This document shows, piece after piece, positions 26,089 through 36,381 of a DNA stretch of 64,000 nt. Below the pieces are notes generated by a model. The model was not told the DNA's origin, did no database searches, and was given only the letters and a program-made list of their open reading frames with translations. Source of the stretch: Actinomyces oris (GTDB taxonomy: Bacteria > Actinomycetota > Actinomycetes > Actinomycetales > Actinomycetaceae); NCBI RefSeq assembly GCF_001937665.1, contig NZ_MSKL01000002.1:1-64000 (forward strand), written 5' to 3'. The position numbers were made by a program, and so were the translations under genes. The first letter of the stretch is position 1; the number at the start of each line of letters is the position of its first letter.

Positions 26089-29000
26089 CGAGTCTCCTTG
26101 TCGGCAACGTAGTGGGGCTCGGGCGCTGAGCATCGCCGGGATCGGCGGGCGGCAATGTGCTCCTGGAGGCTGCGAACCCGGAAGGGTCCGCGCAACTGGG
26201 CCTCGAGGGCCTGGACCGCCGCCTGGAGCTGTTGAACTGTGGTGATGATGGGGCGGTCGGCGCCGGTTGTAGCCGCGCGGATGGAGTACCCGTCGGCGCG
26301 GGCTCCCTGGCCTTTGGGAGTGTTGACGACCATGTCGACGGCGCCGGACTCAATCAGCCCGGCGATCGTCTGCTCACCGTGCGCGCCGACGCCCTGGCTG
26401 ATCTTGCGCACGGCCATGGCGTCGATCCCGTTGCGGCGCAGTACCTGTGCGGTCCCGGTGGTGGCCAGGACGGTGAAGCCGAGCTCGGCCAATCGAGCCA
26501 CCGGCAGGATGATGGCGCGCTTGTCCCGGTCCGCCACGGATACGAACAGTGTGCCCTCTTCTGGCAGACCGCCGTAGGCGCCGGCCTGGGACTTGGCGAA
26601 GGCGCGGGGGAAGTCCACGTCGTAGCCCATGACCTCACCGGTGGAACGCATCTCCGGTCCCAGGATCGTATCGACGACACGCCCCTCGGCGGTGCGGAAC
26701 CGTTTGAATGGCAGGACCGCCTCCTTGACGGCGATCGGGTCATCGGGATCGGTGATGGCGGCGTCGGCCTCGGGCAGGTGGCCGGAGGACCTGAGCGAGG
26801 CGATCGTCTCCCCTGCCATGATGAGGGCCGCCGCCTTGGCGAGCTGCACGCCGGAGGCCTTCGAGACGAAGGGGACCGTGCGTGAGGCCCTTGGGTTGGC
26901 CTCAATGACATAGAGGACGTCGGAGACCAGGGCGAACTGGATGTTGAGCAGCCCGCGCACCCCCACCCCGACGGCGATCGCCTCAGTGGAGCGCCGGATG
27001 CGCGCGATCTCCGTGTCGGAGAGGGTCATGGGTGGCATGACGCAGGCCGAGTCGCCGGAGTGGATCCCCGCCTCCTCGATGTGCTCCATGACTCCGCCGA
27101 GGAACAGCTCGCTTCCATCGTAAAGGGCGTCAACGTCGATCTCGATGGCGTCATCGAGGAACCGGTCGATGAGCAGCGGCCCGGTCCCGTAGACGCCACC
27201 GGGCTCGCGGCCGGCTCGCTGGAGATAGTCGTCCAGGCCGCCGGCGTCGTAGACGATCTCCATACCTCGCCCACCGAGCACATAGCTCGGGCGCACCAGG
27301 ACCGGGTAGCCGATGTCCTGAGCGACCGAGCGGGCCTGCTCATCGCTCAATGCGGTGCCGTGCGCCGGTGCGGGCAGCCCGGCGCGCTGGAGGACGACGC
27401 CGAAGGCCTCGCGGTCCTCGGCAGCGTCGATGGCCTCGGGGCTTGTGCCCAGGATCGGCACCCCGGCCTCGGACAGCCTGGAGGCCAGGGACAGCGGCGT
27501 CTGCCCGCCGAGCTGGACGATGACACCGGTCACCGGACCTGCCGCGCGCTCGGCCTCATAGACCTCGATGACGTCCTCGAAGGTCAGAGGCTCGAAGTAG
27601 AGCCGGTCGGAGACGTCGTAGTCAGTGGATACGGTTTCCGGGTTGCAGTTGACCATGACGGTCTCGTAGCGCTCGGACAGCGCCATGGAGGCGTGGACGC
27701 AGGAGTAGTCGAACTCGATGCCCTGCCCGATGCGGTTGGGGCCCGAGCCCAGGATGATGACGGCCTCGCGCTCGCGGGGCGCAACCTCGGTCTCCAGGTC
27801 GTAGCTGGAGTAGAGGTAGGGGGTACGTGAGGCGAACTCGGCTGCGCAGGTGTCCACGGTCTTGTAGACCGGGCGCAGCCCGAAGGCGTGACGGACCTCG
27901 CGCACCGTGTCCTCGCCGATGCCTCGCAGAGCGGCGATCTGGACGTCGGAGAAGCCGTGGCGCTTGGCCAGGGCCAGGACCTCGGGGGTGAGGACCTCGG
28001 CGTCCTCGACCTCCTGAGCCACCTCTTGGAGGAGCAGCATCTGGTCCAGGAACCAGGGGTCGATGCGTGTGGCCTCGTGGAGCTGAGAGATCGTGGCGCC
28101 TCCGCGCACTGCCTGCTGGAGGTCGACTAGCCGGTGCTCACTGGGGGTGGCGATGGACTCCAGCAGCTCGGAGGTCTGCTGTGCGGTGGGAGCAGGTCCG
28201 TCCCAGTGGAAGACAGTGCCCTTCTTGTCCAGGGATCGCATGGCCTTCTGAAGCGCCTCGGTGTAGGAACGGCCGATGGCCATGGCCTCTCCCACCGACT
28301 TCATGGTGGTGGTGAGCCGGGGATCGGCGCCCCGGAACTTCTCGAAGGCGAAGCGCGGAACCTTGACGACCACGTAGTCCAGGGTCGGTTCGAAGGAGGC
28401 CGGTGTGGAGGCGGTGATGTCGTTGGGGATCTCGTCGAGTGTGTAGCCCACGGCGAGGCGGGCGGCGATCTTGGCGATCGGGAAGCCGGTGGCCTTGGAT
28501 GCCAGGGCGGAGGACCGCGAGACGCGCGGATTCATCTCAATGACAATGATCCTGCCGGTGGCAGGGTCGACTGCGAACTGGATGTTGCAGCCGCCGGTGT
28601 CGACCCCGACCTCGCGGATGACGGCGATACCGATGTCCCGCAGCTGCTGGAGCTCGCGGTCGGTCAGGGTCAGGGCCGGGGCGACCGTGACGGAGTCGCC
28701 GGTGTGCACGCCCACGGGGTCGATGTTCTCGATGGAGCACACGACCACCACGTTGTCGGCGGCGTCACGCATGAGTTCGAGCTCGTACTCCTTCCAGCCC
28801 AGGATTGACTCTTCCAGGAGGACCTCGGTGGTGCGTGAGGCGGCCAGACCGGCACCGGCAATACGGCGCAGATCGGCGTCATTGAAGGCGACGCCGCTGC
28901 CCAGACCCCCCATCGTGAAGGAGGGGCGCACGACGACGGGGTAGCCGCCCAGCGCATCCACTCCGGCTCGGCACTCGTCCATGCTGTGGGCGATGACGCT

Positions 29001-29435
29001 ACGGGCGACCTCGGCGCCGCAGCGCTCGACGACGTCCTTGAACTCGTCGCGGTCCTCCCCGGCGTTGATGGCCGCGGCGGAGGCGCCGATAAGCTCGACG
29101 TCATACTCCTCGAGCACACCCCGCTCGACCAGGCTCATGGCGGCGTTGAGGGCCGTCTGCCCGCCCAGGGTGGGCAGGAGGGCATCGGGGCGCTCCTTGG
29201 CGATGATGGTGGTCAGGACCTCGGGGGTGATTGGCTCGATGTAGGTGGCATCGGCGACGTCCGGGTCGGTCATGATCGTGGCCGGGTTGGAGTTGACCAG
29301 GACGACGCGGATTCCCTCGCTGCGCAGGACTCGGCAGGCCTGGGTGCCGGAGTAGTCGAACTCGCAGGCCTGCCCGATGACGATGGGGCCCGATCCGATG
29401 ACCAGGACGGAGGTGATGTCAGGGCGAGCAGGCAT
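26085..29435 (-). CDS. carB: Carbamoyl-phosphate synthase large subunit
   Basis: Makes carbamoyl phosphate from bicarbonate, ATP and glutamine-derived ammonia for arginine and pyrimidine synthesis. About 1116 residues. Two homologous ATP-grasp halves are visible: first half [20 protein letters not shown], second half [20 protein letters not shown] near residue 555, each with EMNPR/EANPR motifs. A C-terminal MGS-like regulatory domain follows from about 960. The ATG at 29435 is 1 bp past the carA stop; an upstream extension is out of family. Overlaps pyrF by 4 bp. Confidence 0.96.
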   Translation of the reverse strand: MPARPDITSVLVIGSGPIVIGQACEFDYSGTQACRVLRSEGIRVVLVNSNPATIMTDPDVADATYIEPITPEVLTTIIAKERPDALLPTLGGQTALNAAMSLVERGVLEEYDVELIGASAAAINAGEDRDEFKDVVERCGAEVARSVIAHSMDECRAGVDALGGYPVVVRPSFTMGGLGSGVAFNDADLRRIAGAGLAASRTTEVLLEESILGWKEYELELMRDAADNVVVVCSIENIDPVGVHTGDSVTVAPALTLTDRELQQLRDIGIAVIREVGVDTGGCNIQFAVDPATGRIIVIEMNPRVSRSSALASKATGFPIAKIAARLAVGYTLDEIPNDITASTPASFEPTLDYVVVKVPRFAFEKFRGADPRLTTTMKSVGEAMAIGRSYTEALQKAMRSLDKKGTVFHWDGPAPTAQQTSELLESIATPSEHRLVDLQQAVRGGATISQLHEATRIDPWFLDQMLLLQEVAQEVEDAEVLTPEVLALAKRHGFSDVQIAALRGIGEDTVREVRHAFGLRPVYKTVDTCAAEFASRTPYLYSSYDLETEVAPREREAVIILGSGPNRIGQGIEFDYSCVHASMALSERYETVMVNCNPETVSTDYDVSDRLYFEPLTFEDVIEVYEAERAAGPVTGVIVQLGGQTPLSLASRLSEAGVPILGTSPEAIDAAEDREAFGVVLQRAGLPAPAHGTALSDEQARSVAQDIGYPVLVRPSYVLGGRGMEIVYDAGGLDDYLQRAGREPGGVYGTGPLLIDRFLDDAIEIDVDALYDGSELFLGGVMEHIEEAGIHSGDSACVMPPMTLSDTEIARIRRSTEAIAVGVGVRGLLNIQFALVSDVLYVIEANPRASRTVPFVSKASGVQLAKAAALIMAGETIASLRSSGHLPEADAAITDPDDPIAVKEAVLPFKRFRTAEGRVVDTILGPEMRSTGEVMGYDVDFPRAFAKSQAGAYGGLPEEGTLFVSVADRDKRAIILPVARLAELGFTVLATTGTAQVLRRNGIDAMAVRKISQGVGAHGEQTIAGLIESGAVDMVVNTPKGQGARADGYSIRAATTGADRPIITTVQQLQAAVQALEAQLRGPFRVRSLQEHIAARRSRRCSAPEPHYVADKETR

Positions 29436-29436
29436 G

Positions 29437-30660
29437 TCAGTTCTTGTCCTCGCGGTCCTGGCCCTGGCGGTGCTCCCGCATGAGGCGGATGAATCGGTCG
29501 AAGAGGTGCTCGGCGTCGTGGGGGCCGGCAGCGGCCTCGGGGTGGTACTGCACCGAGAAGGCCGGCAGATCGAGAGCCCGCAGTCCCTCGACGACGCCGT
29601 CATTGAGCCCTAGGTGAGAGACCTCCACCCGGCCGTAGCGACCATTGTCGAAGGGCGCCACGGAGGGCTCGTCAACGGGCGCGTCGACGGCGAAGCCGTG
29701 GTTATGGGCTGTGATCTCCACCTTCCCGGTGGTGCGGTCCAGGACAGGCTGGTTGACGCCGCGGTGCCCGTAGGTGAGCTTGTACGTGCCGTACCCCAGG
29801 GCCCGCCCCAGGAGCTGGTTGCCCAGGCAGATGCCGAAGAAGGGGATGCGCGCGTCGAGCACGCCGCGCAGAAGCTCGATCTCGACGTCCGCGGTCCCGG
29901 GGTCTCCGGGGCCGTTGGAGAACAGGACGCCGTCAGGCCTGAGTGCAAGGATCTCGGAGAGGGTGGTAGACTGGGGCAGGACGTGTACGCGTACGCCGCG
30001 CTCGGCGAGCTGCCACGGGGTACGCGACTTGATGCCCAGATCGATGGCGACCAGGACCGCGACCGGCTCCTGACCCTCGGCCGGTCCGGTGGGCTCGACG
30101 ACGTAGCCGGAGGGAGTGGTCACCTCGGCGGCCAGGGCGCGACCGCTCATAGGTGGCTCGCTGCGCACAGTCTCCAGGCAGATGTCGACACAGGCCTGGC
30201 TGGGACCACCGGGGTCGGTGCCTCCGGCAGGCAGGGAGTCCCCGGAGAAGATGCCGCCGCGCATCGCGCCCGCCTCGCGTAGGTGGCGGGTCAGCGCCCG
30301 GGTATCGACCTCGCATATCCCGACGATGCCGGAGGCCCGCAGGTCGTCCTCCAACTCCCGGCGGGAGCGCCAGCTGGAGGCTCGTCGGGCCGGTTCGCGC
30401 ACGACGTAGCCGGCCACCCAGATACGGTCGGACTCGGCGTCTTCGTCGTTGACCCCGGTGTTACCGATGTGTGGTGCCGTCTGAACCACGATCTGGCGGT
30501 GGTAGGAGGGGTCGGTCAGTGTCTCCTGATACCCGGTCATCCCGGTGGAGAAGACGATCTCCCCGATGGCGCGTCCTGGAGCCCCATAGCTGCGGCCCCG
30601 CAGGGCCCAGCCGTCCTCCAGGACGAGGAGGGCGGCTGGGCGGTGGGTCGACTCAGACAT
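29437..30660 (-). CDS. carA: Carbamoyl-phosphate synthase small (glutaminase) subunit
   Basis: Class I glutamine amidotransferase supplying ammonia to CarB. 407 residues from the ATG at 30660, which overlaps the pyrC end by 8 bp. N-terminal CarA domain ([36 protein letters not shown]); C-terminal glutaminase with [21 protein letters not shown] (nucleophile Cys) and [12 protein letters not shown] (His/Glu). Embedded in the pyr operon between pyrC and carB. Confidence 0.96.
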   Translation of the reverse strand: MSESTHRPAALLVLEDGWALRGRSYGAPGRAIGEIVFSTGMTGYQETLTDPSYHRQIVVQTAPHIGNTGVNDEDAESDRIWVAGYVVREPARRASSWRSRRELEDDLRASGIVGICEVDTRALTRHLREAGAMRGGIFSGDSLPAGGTDPGGPSQACVDICLETVRSEPPMSGRALAAEVTTPSGYVVEPTGPAEGQEPVAVLVAIDLGIKSRTPWQLAERGVRVHVLPQSTTLSEILALRPDGVLFSNGPGDPGTADVEIELLRGVLDARIPFFGICLGNQLLGRALGYGTYKLTYGHRGVNQPVLDRTTGKVEITAHNHGFAVDAPVDEPSVAPFDNGRYGRVEVSHLGLNDGVVEGLRALDLPAFSVQYHPEAAAGPHDAEHLFDRFIRLMREHRQGQDREDKN

Positions 30661-31975
30661 GAGCCGAGTCAGCAGGGGCCTCGACAGGAGCCCCGTCCAG
30701 GACGGTGGGCCGGCCGTGGAGGAAGGTGGCCATGACCTGACCCGGGAGCTCCATGCCCGCGTAGGGGGTGTTGGTGGAGCTGGTCCATTGAGCGGAGCCG
30801 TCGACGGTGCGGCGCACCTCAGGGTCGACCACCGTGATGTTGGCCGGAGCCCCGATCTCCAGCTCACATCCCTGGTCGCTCAGGCGACCGATGCGGGCAG
30901 GGGTCGAGGACATGGCCCGGGCGATGTCGCGCCAGGTCATGCGTCCGGTGCTGACCATTGTCTCGATCAGGACACTCAGAGCCGTTTCCAGTCCCGTCAT
31001 GCCGAAGGCTCCGGCCTGCCACTCGCAGTCCTTGTCCTCCACCGGGTGCGGGGCGTGGTCAGTACCGACGACGTCGATGGTGCCATCGGCCAGGGCCTCG
31101 CGAACCGCCTCCACGTCCTCGGCCGTGCGCAGCGGAGGGTTGACCTTGTACAGCGGCGAGTAGGTACGGGCCATCTCGTCGGTCAGCAGGAGGTGGTGCG
31201 GCGTGACCTCGGCGGTGACATTGATACCGCGGGACTTGGCCCACCGGATGATGCCGACGCTGCCGGCGGTGGACAGGTGGCACACGTGCAGACGCGAGCC
31301 CACGTGCTCGGCCAGCAGGACGTCGCGGGCGATGATCGACTCCTCCGCCACCGCGGGCCAGCCGCGCAGTCCCAGCTCTGCGGAGACAACGCCCTCGTGC
31401 ATCTGGGAGCCCTCGGTGAGGCGGGGATCCTGAGCGTGCTGGGCGATGACGCCGTCGAAGGACTTGACGTACTCCAGTGCCCGGCGCATGAGGACGGGGT
31501 CGGAGACGCACTTGCCGTCGTCGGAGAAGACGCGCACGCGGGCGGCGGAGGTCGCCATGGCGCCCATGTCGGACAGGTGCTCACCGGCCAGTCCTGCCGA
31601 CACGGCCCCCACCGGGTGGACGTCCACCCAGCCGGCCTCACGACCCAGCCGCAGCACCTGCTCAACGACACCGGCGTTGTCCTGGACGGGCGTGGTGTTG
31701 GCCATCGCGAAGACGGCGGTGTAACCGCCAACGGCCGCCGCGCGGGTACCGGAGTAGATGGTCTCGGCGGACTCCCCTCCGGGCTCGCGCAGGTGAGTGT
31801 GGATGTCGACGAGCCCGGGCAGGGCGATGAGCCCGTCAAGGTCATGGCGCTGGGCGTCGGCGGGGGCCTTCGCTGCGGCGTCAGGGCCGATGGCGGTAAT
31901 AGTGCCATCGGTGATGAGAATGTCAGTGGGGTCCTCGCCGTAGGGGCGGACACCGGTCAGGAGGTGGGAGGTCAC
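30653..31975 (-). CDS. pyrC: Dihydroorotase
   Basis: Cyclises carbamoyl-aspartate to dihydroorotate. 440 residues, amidohydrolase fold of class I. Metal ligands are visible in [12 protein letters not shown]; further motifs are [21 protein letters not shown] and [12 protein letters not shown]. Overlaps pyrB (4 bp, ATGA type) and carA (8 bp). Confidence 0.95.
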   Translation of the reverse strand: MTSHLLTGVRPYGEDPTDILITDGTITAIGPDAAAKAPADAQRHDLDGLIALPGLVDIHTHLREPGGESAETIYSGTRAAAVGGYTAVFAMANTTPVQDNAGVVEQVLRLGREAGWVDVHPVGAVSAGLAGEHLSDMGAMATSAARVRVFSDDGKCVSDPVLMRRALEYVKSFDGVIAQHAQDPRLTEGSQMHEGVVSAELGLRGWPAVAEESIIARDVLLAEHVGSRLHVCHLSTAGSVGIIRWAKSRGINVTAEVTPHHLLLTDEMARTYSPLYKVNPPLRTAEDVEAVREALADGTIDVVGTDHAPHPVEDKDCEWQAGAFGMTGLETALSVLIETMVSTGRMTWRDIARAMSSTPARIGRLSDQGCELEIGAPANITVVDPEVRRTVDGSAQWTSSTNTPYAGMELPGQVMATFLHGRPTVLDGAPVEAPADSAHV

Positions 31976-32961
31976 AGCTGGTTCCCTTCGTCAGCGAGGA
32001 GGAGGTAGAGGGCGGCCATACGGACAGAGACTCCGTTGCCGACCTGCTCGATGATGCGTGAGCGGGGGTCGTCGGCGGCCTCGGCGGTGATCTCGAGGCC
32101 GCGGTTCATGGGGCCGGGGTGCATGACGATGGCATGCTCCGGCATGGCCCGGCGCCGGGCTGAGGTGAGGCCGTAGACGCTGGAGTACTCGGAAGGACTC
32201 GGGAAGAAGCCACCGCCGGCGGCACTCATGCGCTCGCGCTGGACGCGCAGCATCATGACGGCGTCGGGCTGGATGTCCTCGATCGCCTCATCAAGGTTGT
32301 AGGAGACCTCGCAGGGCCAGTCGTCCATGCCGACGGGCAGCAGCGTCGGGGGCGCCACGAGGGTGACCTTGGCTCCGAGTGCCGTCATGAGGTCCACGTT
32401 GGAGCGGGCCACCCGGGAGTGCAGGACGTCTCCGACGATGATGAGGCGGGCGCCTTCCAGGTCGCGCCCCTGCGGGGCGGGACTGCCGTCCGCTGTCGCG
32501 CCGGCACCGGGGACGTACCAGCGGCGCAGCGTCATGGCGTCCAGAAGCGCCTGGGTGGGGTGCTGGTGGGTGCCGTCGCCCGCGTTGAGGACCGGCACGT
32601 TGATCCAGCCGGCGTGGGCCAGCAGGTGCGCGGCGCCGCAGGCGGAGTGGCGCACGACGACGGCATCCGCGCCCATGGCCATGATCGTCTGGGCGGTGTC
32701 CTTGAGGGACTCCCCCTTGGACAGTGAAGAGCCCTTGGCCGAGAAGTTGATGACGTCGGCGCTCAGGCGCTTGGCGGCGGCCTCGAAGGAGAGCCTGGTG
32801 CGAGTGGAGTCCTCGAAGAAGAGGTTGACCACGGTCTTGCCGCGCAGCGTTGGGAGCTTCTTGACCGCCTGGCTCTGCGTGGCGGCCATCGCCTCAGCGG
32901 TGTCCAGGATCATGACCGCCTCGTCGTGGGTCAGGTCCTTGGCGGAGAGCAGGTGCTTCAT
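31972..32961 (-). CDS. pyrB: Aspartate carbamoyltransferase catalytic subunit
   Basis: First committed step of pyrimidine synthesis. 329 residues. Carbamoyl-phosphate site [24 protein letters not shown] and the C-terminal [12 protein letters not shown] motif are intact. No pyrI regulatory gene lies beside it. It overlaps both neighbours by 4 bp, indicating tight coupling in pyrR-pyrB-pyrC. Confidence 0.95.
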   Translation of the reverse strand: MKHLLSAKDLTHDEAVMILDTAEAMAATQSQAVKKLPTLRGKTVVNLFFEDSTRTRLSFEAAAKRLSADVINFSAKGSSLSKGESLKDTAQTIMAMGADAVVVRHSACGAAHLLAHAGWINVPVLNAGDGTHQHPTQALLDAMTLRRWYVPGAGATADGSPAPQGRDLEGARLIIVGDVLHSRVARSNVDLMTALGAKVTLVAPPTLLPVGMDDWPCEVSYNLDEAIEDIQPDAVMMLRVQRERMSAAGGGFFPSPSEYSSVYGLTSARRRAMPEHAIVMHPGPMNRGLEITAEAADDPRSRIIEQVGNGVSVRMAALYLLLADEGNQL

Positions 32962-33626
32962 CGGGTGGCCTCCTGGTCGGCGCGCTCGCTCGAACGCTCA
33001 GTAGGGACGTCTGCGGGAACAATGGTGACGGCGTCGGTGGAGGCGCCGAGCTCGGTCAGGGAGACCACGACCTTCTCGGTGCGGGAGGTCGGCAGATTCT
33101 TACCCACGTAGTCAGCGCGGATGGGCAGCTCCCGGTGGCCCCGGTCGACAAGGGTGGCGAGCTGTACGGCCCGGGGGCGGCCGACGGCACCCAGGGCATC
33201 GAGGGCGGCACGGATGGTGCGTCCGGAGTAGAGGACGTCATCGACGAGGATGACGACCTTGCCGTCAATGCCTCCCTGGGGGATCTCAGTGGGACGGGGC
33301 ACGCGGATGGGATGGCGCCCCAGGTCGTCGCGGTACATGGTGATGTCCAGGGTGCCGACCGGGACCCTGGCGGCAGCCTGAACCTGCCCCGCCTGCTTGG
33401 ACCACTGCGTTCCTTCGCTCGAAGCGACGGCGAGCGCCTCGACGAGTCTGTGTGCAAGTGGCGCTCCCCCGCTGGGGATCCCTAGGACGACGACGTCCTG
33501 AGTCCCGTGGTTGCGTTCCAGGATCTCGTGCGCGATACGGAACAGGGAGCGGGCTATATCGGGAGGTCCGAGGATCTCCTTGCCCTGGATCGATGCGCCA
33601 GAGGCGCCTGACAAACGTTCGGCCAT
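32958..33626 (-). CDS. pyrR: PyrR bifunctional pyr-operon regulator / uracil phosphoribosyltransferase
   Basis: RNA-binding regulator sensing UMP, also a type I phosphoribosyltransferase. 222 residues with about 20 extra at the N-terminus. PRPP-binding loop [21 protein letters not shown], substrate-side [16 protein letters not shown] and [13 protein letters not shown] are typical. AAGGAGG lies 6 bp before the ATG at 33626 and is part of a predicted PyrR target in the leader, which predicts autoregulation at translation. First gene of the pyr operon. Confidence 0.94.
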   Translation of the reverse strand: MAERLSGASGASIQGKEILGPPDIARSLFRIAHEILERNHGTQDVVVLGIPSGGAPLAHRLVEALAVASSEGTQWSKQAGQVQAAARVPVGTLDITMYRDDLGRHPIRVPRPTEIPQGGIDGKVVILVDDVLYSGRTIRAALDALGAVGRPRAVQLATLVDRGHRELPIRADYVGKNLPTSRTEKVVVSLTELGASTDAVTIVPADVPTERSSERADQEATR

Positions 33627-33632
33627 TTCAGG

Positions 33633-33668
33633 CCTCCTTCCCCGCCTCTCTGGACGGACTTAAAGGAT
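33633..33668 (-). promoter_or_regulatory. PyrR-binding RNA element overlapping the pyrR Shine-Dalgarno
   Basis: Read on the minus strand, the leader holds UCCAGAGAGGC (33644-33654), which matches the conserved PyrR recognition loop known from Bacillus pyr leaders. It is flanked by AUCCUU (33663-33668) and AAGGA(GG) (33633-33639), which can pair as the lower stem. The 3' arm of that stem is the Shine-Dalgarno itself. PyrR bound to UMP would be expected to stabilise the hairpin and hide the ribosome binding site, as shown for mycobacterial pyr leaders. No terminator/antiterminator pair is seen. Confidence 0.75.
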
Positions 33669-34017
33669 GTTGGTCGCCAGCGAGTTTACGCCACCCGCAG
33701 CGGCTTGCGCTCGCCCACGCAGAACGGGCTTCAGAGACGAAGGTCACGTCGATGTCAGTGAATCGGCTCTACACCTGGTACCAGTCGCGGCAGGGCGTGT
33801 TTTGCGTCTACAAATCGTCCGTGACAATGTTTAGTCTTAGCCCAATGCTCGGGCGTCACCAGACGCTGACTGCGAGATCGTCACAACATGTCGAGAGCTT
33901 GAGAAGTGAGTGCCGGATCCATCTGAGCCCGATTGAGAGCTGAACGATGTCGCGGGGCAGACAAGGTCCGGTGTTGCTGCCGCTTCAGCGACTTCTTCTC
34001 AAGCAAGGAATGCCCTC
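33669..34017. other. Intergenic region between divergent pyrR and GH16 gene
   Basis: No gene. Expected to contain both the pyr promoter (minus; a TAAACT-like -10 around 33680-33690 is possible) and the GH16 promoter (plus; GTGACA at 33821-33826, 17 bp, AATGCT at 33844-33849 is a weak candidate). A perfect 10-bp palindrome CTGGTACCAG lies at 33775-33784. None of these is certain. Confidence 0.35.
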
Positions 34018-34881
34018 ATGACACTCCCTACTCGACGTTCGATCATCACCGGCCTCGGCGCCGGGGCGGGGCTGGCCGCCGCTGGTCTGGTGTCCCCCTC
34101 GCCGACCGCTGCAGCCAAGCCGACCTACGATTTCGGCAGTCTTATCTTCAATGAGCAGTTCTCCAGCGGGACGGACTTCTCTCCGTCGCGTTGGCGCGAC
34201 AACCGCTCGGAGCCCGAGTCCTGCACCAGTTATGACTGGGGGGTGTTCACGCATGACTCCCACAGCATCAGCAACGGTGTCGGGCATCTCCTGTGGCGCA
34301 AGCGCGCCACTCCCCTCAAGGGCTTCCAGAACCGCTTCGACAAGGAGCCGACCCTTCGCTACGTCGACCAGGCATTTGTCACCACGCAGGGACTGTTCTC
34401 CTTTGTCTACGGCTCCTTGGAGACCAGGGCGCGCTTCCCGCAGTCAGCCGAGGGCCTGTTCGCCGGGATCTGGTTGCGAGCGGACGACGATGACAACGGA
34501 GGCGAGATCGATGTCGTTGAGACCTATGGTGGCGGCAGCGCCACCGGTATCGCCGAGTCGACTGTGCATTTCGGCCAGGCGGGGGGCACAGGAAGCAACC
34601 TGGGGGTCTCGCCGCGGCCCGATCTCACCCAGTGGCACACCTACGGGATGGAGAAGACCCCCGAGAGCATTCTTTTCCTTTTCGACGGTCAGCCCTACCA
34701 CGAGGTCTCGCGTTCAACATCGGAGAAGGAGTTCGATGAGTGCTTCGGTGACGACGCCGCCTACCACATCTGCTTAACCACGCACAGCGGAAGTATTCAC
34801 CGAGGCCGGCTGAACCATGAGGGCTTCACCCAGGCACAGGTGGATATTGACTATATCGTCGTACGGGCCATGGACGAGTAG
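34018..34881 (+). CDS. Exported GH16 family glycoside hydrolase (beta-glucanase type)
   Basis: Secreted beta-glucan hydrolase, 287 residues. N-terminal twin-arginine signal (PTRRSIITGLGAGAGLAAAGL, cleavage likely near residue 33), then a GH16 concanavalin-like domain. The catalytic motif is GGEIDVVE with Glu163 (nucleophile), Asp165 and Glu168 (acid/base) present; GSLETRARFP and the late WHTYG motif are also family features. AAGGA lies 8 bp before the ATG. No cell-wall sorting or carbohydrate-binding module. Substrate within GH16 (laminarin, lichenan, other) cannot be fixed. It is an insertion relative to the usual nusB-pyrR order. Confidence 0.85.
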   Translation: MTLPTRRSIITGLGAGAGLAAAGLVSPSPTAAAKPTYDFGSLIFNEQFSSGTDFSPSRWRDNRSEPESCTSYDWGVFTHDSHSISNGVGHLLWRKRATPLKGFQNRFDKEPTLRYVDQAFVTTQGLFSFVYGSLETRARFPQSAEGLFAGIWLRADDDDNGGEIDVVETYGGGSATGIAESTVHFGQAGGTGSNLGVSPRPDLTQWHTYGMEKTPESILFLFDGQPYHEVSRSTSEKEFDECFGDDAAYHICLTTHSGSIHRGRLNHEGFTQAQVDIDYIVVRAMDE

Positions 34882-34892
34882 CTGATGCGGCG

Positions 34893-34946
34893 CCCTCAGC
34901 CTGCACTCCGGCCGGTTCGCCAGGACGCGTTGGCGCGGGCTGAGGG
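34893..34946. terminator. Inverted repeat after GH16 gene
   Basis: Perfect 9-bp arms CCCTCAGCC (34893-34901)/GGCTGAGGG (34938-34946) with a 36-nt loop, starting 11 bp after the GH16 stop. Likely part of a double terminator between convergent genes. Confidence 0.5.
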
Positions 34947-34950
34947 ACTG

Positions 34951-34982
34951 TGCCGGCACCCGAGTTCTCCTCGGTGCCGGCA
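34951..34982. terminator. Bidirectional terminator between GH16 and membrane protein genes
   Basis: Stem TGCCGGCACCCGAG/CTCGGTGCCGGCA with a single bulged C and a 5-nt loop (TTCTC). It ends 6 bp before the convergent membrane-protein stop, so it can serve both strands. Confidence 0.82.
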
Positions 34983-34987
34983 ACAGA

Positions 34988-35770
34988 TCATGCGAACTGC
35001 GTTCCCGGAGCCTGAGGCGCTCTGACCGATGGGTCCAGTGCCCTGCTCATGCGGAGGAGAAAGCCGAACCCCACTGCGATCAGAGCCTGCACCAGGTCGC
35101 AGGTGATAAGCACTGATTCCATGAAGTAGTCAGTGCCCCCAGCAGAGGAGCCGGACGATCCCTCCAAGAACAAAGTGACATAGCTGATGACGGCGGGAAG
35201 CCCCGCGACGATACTCGCGGCCAGCAGTGCCGACGTTGGCATCTTGGCCTCGTCCCATCCGTCGGGCTGGACTCTGGGCGTCCTGGAATGCGCCTTGATG
35301 CAGGCGATGAGAGCAAGGATGAAAGTAGCGATCCACCCGAGGCCAACGATGAACGGGGTGAAGATCATCGCGAGAAGGCCAATGAAATCAAGGAATGTGA
35401 ACTCCAGGGACGGATCCTTTGGGACGACGGAAGTAACGAATAAGGTGGTGGAGGTGATCATCTGAACGCTCATGGTGATGATCCCGGCGACGCCACTCGA
35501 GAGAGACACCTTGCGGGTTGCGGAGCGCTTGCGCTGAACCGTCGTCAGGACCGGGTCGTTCCAGCCGAAGCCAGGAACAGGAGTCTGCCCCATCGAGGGG
35601 TAGTAGCGGCCGTAAGGAACTGTCATGTGTCCGTTCCACGGGTAGCCGGCGTTGTCGGGACCGGACGGTAACGATGCTGGACTCTCGGGGCCATACGTCC
35701 CCTCCTTGAGCGACGAACTGCCCTTGATGTAGGGGTAGTCGTTGGGATTCTGGGGAGGTAGGTGACTCAC
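34988..35770 (-). CDS. Membrane protein of unknown function with Pro/Tyr/Gly-rich N-terminus
   Basis: Not recognised. 260 residues. The first 85 are hydrophilic and rich in Pro, Gly, Tyr and Ser. Four to five hydrophobic segments follow: around 88-115 (SSGVAGIITMSVQMITS), 123-160 (two adjoining spans, the second GLGWIATFILALIACI), 180-202 (ALLAASIVAGLPAVISYV) and 220-240 (ALIAVGFGFLL), ending in a short polar tail. This arrangement occurs in small actinobacterial envelope proteins with DUF4190-like tails, but I see no decisive motif. Convergent with the GH16 gene; its partner role is unknown. Confidence 0.7.
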   Translation of the reverse strand: MSHLPPQNPNDYPYIKGSSSLKEGTYGPESPASLPSGPDNAGYPWNGHMTVPYGRYYPSMGQTPVPGFGWNDPVLTTVQRKRSATRKVSLSSGVAGIITMSVQMITSTTLFVTSVVPKDPSLEFTFLDFIGLLAMIFTPFIVGLGWIATFILALIACIKAHSRTPRVQPDGWDEAKMPTSALLAASIVAGLPAVISYVTLFLEGSSGSSAGGTDYFMESVLITCDLVQALIAVGFGFLLRMSRALDPSVRAPQAPGTQFA

Positions 35771-35836
35771 GGGGGTGCTCCAGCATCGGCAGAGGGGATG
35801 GCCTCAGCCTAGGCCGACGGTGTCGGATGGGAGCAC

Positions 35837-35870
35837 CTCACGGCATAGGGAGTGCACCCCATGCCGTGAG
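35837..35870 (-). terminator. Terminator downstream of nusB
   Basis: Perfect 10-bp stem CTCACGGCAT (35837-35846)/ATGCCGTGAG (35861-35870), extended after one mismatch by three G-C pairs around a 6-nt loop. It begins 20 bp after the nusB stop on the minus strand and ends the alaS-to-nusB block. Confidence 0.85.
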
Positions 35871-35889
35871 CCCCTTCGCTCCATATGAC

Positions 35890-36381
35890 TCAGCGCAACG
35901 TGTCCGCGAGGTCGCCGATACGCCCTAGAAGCCCTCCCAGGTACCTGGGTGACTCATCGGTGGAGAGCATCCGGCTCAGCGTCATGGCCTCGTCCACGGC
36001 AACAGGAGCATCGACGTCGTCGTTGTAGACGATCTCCCAGGTGGCGACACGGGCAATGGCGCGGTCGACGGCCGGCATGCGCCCCAGGGTCCATCCCTGG
36101 GCGTAGGTCTGGATCGTCTCATCAACGTCGCCCAGATGGTCGCACACACCGTTGAGGATATCCCGCGTGTAGGCAGGGGCCTCGGTGTGGTTGGCCGAGC
36201 TGACGGCGCGCAGCTGCGCGAAGGAGCGCAGCTCCTCAGTGTCCTCGGAGCTCAGCATCCCGCGCTGATCGGCCTCGAAGAGGATCTCGATGGCACGCCG
36301 GCGAGCCTTGGTGCGGGCGGTGACCGGGTGCCGCGACGCGGGGCTCGAGTGGGTCGAGCCCTCCTCGGGATGCTCGGTCAT
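35890..36381 (-). CDS. nusB: Transcription antitermination protein NusB
   Basis: RNA-binding antitermination factor that works with NusE on boxA RNA, mainly in rRNA operons. 163 residues. ARTKARRRAIEILFEADQRG and the late VAVDEAMTLSRML with RYLGGLLGRIGDLA are NusB signatures. The ATG overlaps the efp stop as TGATG. The gene follows efp as usual in actinobacteria; pyrR, often next, is here displaced by two foreign-looking genes. Confidence 0.93.
   Translation of the reverse strand: MTEHPEEGSTHSSPASRHPVTARTKARRRAIEILFEADQRGMLSSEDTEELRSFAQLRAVSSANHTEAPAYTRDILNGVCDHLGDVDETIQTYAQGWTLGRMPAVDRAIARVATWEIVYNDDVDAPVAVDEAMTLSRMLSTDESPRYLGGLLGRIGDLADTLR

Noticed and set aside
29436-29603. Longer N-terminus for carB
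   Set aside because: The extension overlaps carA and has Ser/Thr/Arg-biased non-family sequence; the ATG at 29435 fits CarB exactly.
33775-33784. CTGGTACCAG palindrome as a further copy of the arcA operator
   Set aside because: Shares only GGTACC with it and lacks the CG-N2-CG core; likely unrelated.
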